NCBI GenBank assembly: GCA_025936755.1
Contig: JAICSS010000009.1
Coordinates: 1-64,000, forward strand
Length of the DNA: 64,000 nucleotides
Direction: 5' to 3'
Origin: Solirubrobacterales bacterium
GTDB taxonomy: Bacteria; Actinomycetota; Thermoleophilia; Solirubrobacterales; 70-9
The position numbers and the translations under genes are program-made. Below, piece by piece: positions 60,561 to 64,000 of this stretch (positions within the stretch are counted from its first letter, which is position 1; the number at the start of each line of letters is the position of its first letter). The notes beneath the pieces are model-generated. The model saw nothing but the letters and a program-made list of their open reading frames with translations. It did not search any database and was not told where the DNA came from.

Positions 60561-61721
60561 ATGTTCGGCGGTGGGTCGGTGACCCTCTTCCACTTCCGCG
60601 GGATCAAGGTCACGGTCGACTGGTCGTGGTTCATCGTCCTCTTCCTGGTCATCCTCTACATGACCAACTTCTTCGAAGACCTGCTGGGGGAATCGGGGAG
60701 CGGACCGTTCCTGCTGGCGCTTCTCAGCGCCGTCGGCTTTTTCGGCTCGATCCTCCTGCACGAGTTCGGGCACGCGGTGGTGGCGATGCGCAACGGGATC
60801 GGCATCTCCAGCATCCAGCTCTGGATCTTCGGCGGCATGGCGCGGATGGACCGCGAAGCCGATTCGCCCGGGACCGAGCTGAAGGTGGCGCTGGCGGGGC
60901 CGGCGGTGACGGCGGCGATCGCGATCGTGCTCGGCCTGGCCGGGGTCGCTGCGTCCGGCTGGTCCGGCTTCCACGAGGCGGTCTTCCTCGAAACCCGGTC
61001 CGGCGTGTCGGGGCTGATGGCGCTGGTCGCCTGGCTGGTGACGATCAACGTCTTCGTCCTCGTCTTCAACCTGCTGCCCGCCTACCCGATGGACGGAGGC
61101 CGGGTCGCCAAAGCGCTCGCCTGGTACCGCTCCGGCAACCGTAACTCGGCCACCCGCTTCGCCGCCAACCTCGGCCGCGTCTTCGGCTACCTCTTCATCG
61201 GCGGCGGCATCGCCCTCACCTTCAGCGGCCGCGCCTTCACCGGGATCTGGCTGGCGCTGATCGGGATGGTGATCAACGGCTCCGCCCGCGGGGCCGCGAT
61301 GCAGACGGCCCTGACCGACCGCATCGGCGACGTCTGCGTCGCCGACGTGATGGACCGCGAACCGGTGACGATTCCCGGCGAGCTCAGCGTCGAGCAGGCG
61401 CTCGACGAATACTTCCTCCGCTACCGCTGGCCCTGGTTCCCCGTGGTCGACGCCGGCCGCCGCTTCCTCGGCCTGATCGAGCGCGACCGCGCCGACGAGG
61501 TCCCGGAGATCTCCCGCGCCGACTCCCACGTGGCCGAATACGTCGACCACGACATCGGTCTCTTCGTCCGTGACGACACCCCTCTCGACTCCCTGCTTGC
61601 CAACCAGAACCTCCGCCGCCTCGGCGCCCTGATGGCCGTCGACGCCGACGGCCGCCTCAGCGGCGTGGTGACGATCGAGCAAGTCGGCCGAGCCCTCCGC
61701 GACGCTACGACTCCCGGCTAG
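60561..61721 (+). CDS. M50-family site-2-type membrane metalloprotease with CBS domains
   Basis: 386 residues. Zinc motif HEFGH at 67-71 in a TM helix, third ligand in NLLPAYPMDGGR, about six TM helices, and a C-terminal CBS pair (about 255-380: DVMDREPVTIPGELSVEQALDEYFL). Matches the SpoIVFB-like/Rip3 group in which CBS domains sense adenylates. Cleaves a membrane-bound regulator of unknown identity. ATG at 60561; frames open far upstream are shadows. Confidence 0.93.
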   Translation: MFGGGSVTLFHFRGIKVTVDWSWFIVLFLVILYMTNFFEDLLGESGSGPFLLALLSAVGFFGSILLHEFGHAVVAMRNGIGISSIQLWIFGGMARMDREADSPGTELKVALAGPAVTAAIAIVLGLAGVAASGWSGFHEAVFLETRSGVSGLMALVAWLVTINVFVLVFNLLPAYPMDGGRVAKALAWYRSGNRNSATRFAANLGRVFGYLFIGGGIALTFSGRAFTGIWLALIGMVINGSARGAAMQTALTDRIGDVCVADVMDREPVTIPGELSVEQALDEYFLRYRWPWFPVVDAGRRFLGLIERDRADEVPEISRADSHVAEYVDHDIGLFVRDDTPLDSLLANQNLRRLGALMAVDADGRLSGVVTIEQVGRALRDATTPG

Positions 61722-61761
61722 GAGGGGGGAGAGTTCACCCGCGGCAGACCTTATTGCCGCT

Positions 61762-62685
61762 ATGGGTACAAAACCTCTGCCGCGCGGGCAGGAACTGGCC
61801 GCTCTAGCTCGGCGACAGCATGGGGTCGTCTCGATCCGCCAGCTCAGGCGGCTTGGTTACTCCCATTCCTCGGTTCGGCGGGCGGTGGTGAACGGGGAGC
61901 TTCATCGACTCCATCATGGGGTCTTCGCGGTTGGGCATACGAATCTCTCGCTGGAGGGACGATGCCTGGCGGCGGTTCTGGCGTCGGGCCCTGGCGCGCT
62001 GCTGAGTCATTACTCGGCCGGGTGGCTGCTGGGCCTCCTTTCGACTCGACCAATCCCCATTCACGCGACGACGCCGATCCCGCGAAGGCGGCGGGATGGC
62101 ATCCGCATCCACCACTCGCGGACCCTGATCGATGTGGATAGGAGTTTGGAGCGGCGCATTCCAGCTACCTCAGTCGCCCGCACCGCGCTCGACCTTGCGG
62201 CGGGAGTGCGGTTCCGAACTCTGCGCCGGCTCATCCGGCGCTCCGAGGAGCTGGAGGTGTTCGACCTGGCCGACTTCCGCTCCGTCCTTGCCCGGAATCG
62301 CGGCCATCGGGGCTCCTCGCCGCTCGAACGCGCCATGGCCATCTACGAGCCGCCGCGCTTCACCCGCTCGGAGCTCGAGCGGGAGTTCCTGCGACTCCTC
62401 GAGGCGAGCGGACAGCCGCGGCCGGTGACGGCCTTCAACGTCGCCGGCTACGAGCTCGACGTCTACTGGCCGGAGCTGCGCTTCGCCGTCGAGCTCGACG
62501 TGTATGCGACGCATGGTTCCCACGAACCGTTCGAGGAGGACCGCCGTCGCGACGAGGACTTGAAGCTTGCCGGGGTCGAGCTGACTCGCGTCACGGGACA
62601 TCGCCTGGAACGGGAACCGCGGCAGGTGATGGATCGCGTCGCTCGGCTTCTGGAGCAGCGCCGCCGTCAGCTCGGAACCTGGTGA
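61762..62685 (+). CDS. AbiEi-antitoxin-like HTH fused to DUF559 endonuclease-like domain
   Basis: 307 residues. N-terminal winged helix like type IV antitoxin AbiEi (VVSIRQLRRLGYSHSSVRRAVVNGELHRLHHGVFAVG), a central domain, and a C-terminal DUF559/VSR-type PD-(D/E)xK fold (YELDVYWPELRFAVELD...DRRRDEDLKLAGVELTRVTGHRL). Members are often multicopy in actinobacterial genomes. No AbiEii nucleotidyltransferase toxin is adjacent, so it is not an ordinary AbiE pair. ATG at 61762, with base composition slightly lower in GC at the third position than its neighbours. Confidence 0.85.
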   Translation: MGTKPLPRGQELAALARRQHGVVSIRQLRRLGYSHSSVRRAVVNGELHRLHHGVFAVGHTNLSLEGRCLAAVLASGPGALLSHYSAGWLLGLLSTRPIPIHATTPIPRRRRDGIRIHHSRTLIDVDRSLERRIPATSVARTALDLAAGVRFRTLRRLIRRSEELEVFDLADFRSVLARNRGHRGSSPLERAMAIYEPPRFTRSELEREFLRLLEASGQPRPVTAFNVAGYELDVYWPELRFAVELDVYATHGSHEPFEEDRRRDEDLKLAGVELTRVTGHRLEREPRQVMDRVARLLEQRRRQLGTW

Positions 62686-62686
62686 G

Positions 62687-64000
62687 CTAGACCGACGGCC
62701 GATGCCGCTCGACGATGCGGCCGAAGTCGGTGCCGGCGGGGAGGGTGCCGAAGGCCTGGCCCCAGTCGCCGGAGAGGCGGGAGGCGCAGAAGGCGTCGGC
62801 GACGGCCTCGTCGCCGTAGCGGACGAGGAGGGAGGCCTGGAGGGCGAGGGCCATCTTCTCGACCAGGCGGCGGGCGCGGGACTCGATCGTCTCCAGGTCG
62901 CCGGGAAGCTCGTCGCGGAGGGAGGCGGTGAAGGACTGCAGGCGCGGCTCGGCGGCGGCGCCGTCGGAGACCTCGGCGAAGAAGGCCTCGACCGAGGCCG
63001 GTGACTTGACCATCGCCCGCAGGACGTCGAGGCACTGGACGTTGCCGGACCCCTCCCAGATCGAGTTGAGCGGGCTCTCGCGGAAGAGGCGGGGCATCCC
63101 CGACTCCTCGACGTAGCCGTTGCCGCCGAGGCACTCGAGGGCCTCGCCGGCGTGGACGACTGCGCGCTTGCAGATCCAGTACTTGAGGACCGCGTTGGCG
63201 ACCCGCTTCAGGTTCTGGGCGTCGGCGTCGCCGGCGATCGCTTCGTCGTAGGCGCGGGCCAGGCGCAGCGCTGAGACCGTCGCCGCCTCCGACTCGATCG
63301 CGAGGTCGGCGAGGACGTTCCGCATCAGCGGCTGCTCGACCAGCTCGCGGCCGAAGACGGAGCGATGGGCGGTGTGGTGGATCGCCTGCGCGACTCCCGC
63401 CCGCATCCCGGTGGCGCCGCCGAGGACGCAGTCGAGGCGGGTGTGGTTGACCATCTCGATGATCGTCCGCACCCCGGCGCCCTCTTCGCCGACCAGCCGG
63501 GCCGAGGCGGCGTCGAACTCGATCTCGCTGGAGGCGTTGGAGCGGTTGCCGAGCTTGTCCTTCAGCCGCTGCAGGCGGAAGCGGTTGCGCTCGCCGTCCG
63601 GCGTCCAGCGCGGGAAGAGGAAGCAGGAGATGCCGCCGTCGGCCTGGGCGAGGACGAGGAAGGCGTCGCACTGGGGCGCCGACATGAACCACTTGTGTCC
63701 GGTCAGCTCGTACTCGGCGCCGGGACCGCCGCCGTCGACCGGCCGAGCAACCGTCGTGTTGGCGCGGACGTCGGTGCCGCCCTGCTTCTCGGTCATCCCC
63801 ATCCCGGCCAGAGCCCCTGCCTTCTCCGGAACCGGGGCGTTGGCGGGGTCGTAGGTGGACGAGAGGAAGCGCGGCTCCCACTCGGCGGCCAGCTCCGGCT
63901 GGGTGCGCAGCGCCGGGATCACCGAGTAGGTCATCGAGATCGGGCAGCCGATCCCGGCCTCGGCCTGCGACATGCACATGAAGGCGGCGCCGCGGGCGAC
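62687..64000 (-). CDS. AidB-like acyl-CoA dehydrogenase family protein, C-terminal part (5' end outside window)
   Basis: 437 residues visible; the frame is open through base 64000. The hallmarks of the AidB/isovaleryl-CoA dehydrogenase branch are seen: C-P-I-S-M-T-Y-S-V-I-P-A-L-R near the start, GMTEKQGGTDVRANTT (flavin binding), HKWFMSAPQ, and ECLGGNGYVEESGMPRLFRESPLNSIWEGSGNV, which holds the GGNGY/E-x-RE region. In E. coli AidB is an adaptive-alkylation response protein; whether this is a true acyl-CoA dehydrogenase or a DNA-protection protein cannot be told. Confidence 0.9.
   Translation of the reverse strand, partial: VARGAAFMCMSQAEAGIGCPISMTYSVIPALRTQPELAAEWEPRFLSSTYDPANAPVPEKAGALAGMGMTEKQGGTDVRANTTVARPVDGGGPGAEYELTGHKWFMSAPQCDAFLVLAQADGGISCFLFPRWTPDGERNRFRLQRLKDKLGNRSNASSEIEFDAASARLVGEEGAGVRTIIEMVNHTRLDCVLGGATGMRAGVAQAIHHTAHRSVFGRELVEQPLMRNVLADLAIESEAATVSALRLARAYDEAIAGDADAQNLKRVANAVLKYWICKRAVVHAGEALECLGGNGYVEESGMPRLFRESPLNSIWEGSGNVQCLDVLRAMVKSPASVEAFFAEVSDGAAAEPRLQSFTASLRDELPGDLETIESRARRLVEKMALALQASLLVRYGDEAVADAFCASRLSGDWGQAFGTLPAGTDFGRIVERHRPSV

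Noticed and set aside
1-64000. Insertion sequence, prophage or integrative element
   Set aside because: No transposase, integrase, phage structural gene or attachment-site duplication is visible next to any of the three tRNA genes.

Overview
The window is a gene-dense, very GC-rich (roughly 70% by eye) bacterial chromosome segment. The gene set points to an actinobacterium, most likely class Thermoleophilia (Solirubrobacterales-like). It has a long Bacillus-type SRP RNA, dnaX-ybaB-recR, aspartokinase followed by asd, a LigD/LigC-type ATP-dependent ligase, paired YrbE/MlaE permeases, many TetR/GntR/PadR regulators, frequent GTG starts and an AbiEi-DUF559 protein. The placement is inference; no rRNA or other decisive marker is present. 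I see no prophage, insertion sequence or CRISPR array, so this looks like ordinary chromosome with some accessory modules.

Layout. 1-8 kb: end of a fatty-acid desaturase, a large membrane protein, an MBL-fold hydrolase, a UspA protein, a secreted subtilase, tadA, tRNA-Ser(GGA) and an unknown membrane protein. 8-16 kb: a cellulose-synthase-like glycosyltransferase with a PilZ domain, tRNA-Ser(CGA), three related TetR regulators, a dCTP-deaminase-family enzyme, and a MerR/14-TM efflux pair. 16-22.5 kb: an uptake-plus-oxidation module made of a GntR/UTRA regulator, a lipoprotein binding protein, LivH, a LivM-LivG fusion, LivF and a Rieske oxygenase. 22.5-30.6 kb: an oligopeptide ABC operon (binding protein, oppC, oppB, oppD, oppF) that runs directly into a DNA ligase gene, preceded by an MFS exporter. 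30.6-31.1 kb: a gene-poor stretch with candidate operators, a 22-residue ORF with an ideal ribosome site, hairpins and a long leader in front of a membrane HD-GYP protein. 32.5-38.5 kb: alcohol dehydrogenase, a GntR-yrbE-yrbE operon without mce genes, a repeat-containing coiled-coil protein, a GST, and a run of small coupled genes that includes pterin dehydratase and arfB. 38.5-44.3 kb: tRNA-Val, a Kef-type antiporter, SRP RNA, an ABC-2 exporter, and a GH114/GT-C gene pair. 44.3-48.8 kb: dnaX-ybaB-recR, a degenerate GGDEF protein and a CarH-like MerR protein. 48.8-64 kb: a PadR-MMPL operon with an obvious operator, lysC-asd, a CPA1 antiporter, an sdhA-sdhB-sdhE operon, M28 and M50 peptidases, AbiEi-DUF559, and the C-terminal part of an AidB-like acyl-CoA dehydrogenase.

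The most unusual signal is a set of long perfect or near-perfect palindromes scattered through the window. Most lie inside reading frames and keep them open (membrane proteins at 1730 and 43605, the linker of dnaX at 45497, the GGDEF-like gene at 47295); one is intergenic at 59266. Three share a short asymmetric core (AAC-GCGGGGAG type) although their arms differ, which suggests a family of small palindromic elements that insert into genes. Other leads are an identical operator-like 10-mer at a TetR gene and at the MFS exporter, an orphan LexA-box-like site, the small-peptide locus at 30.7 kb, and the Rieske-Liv module.
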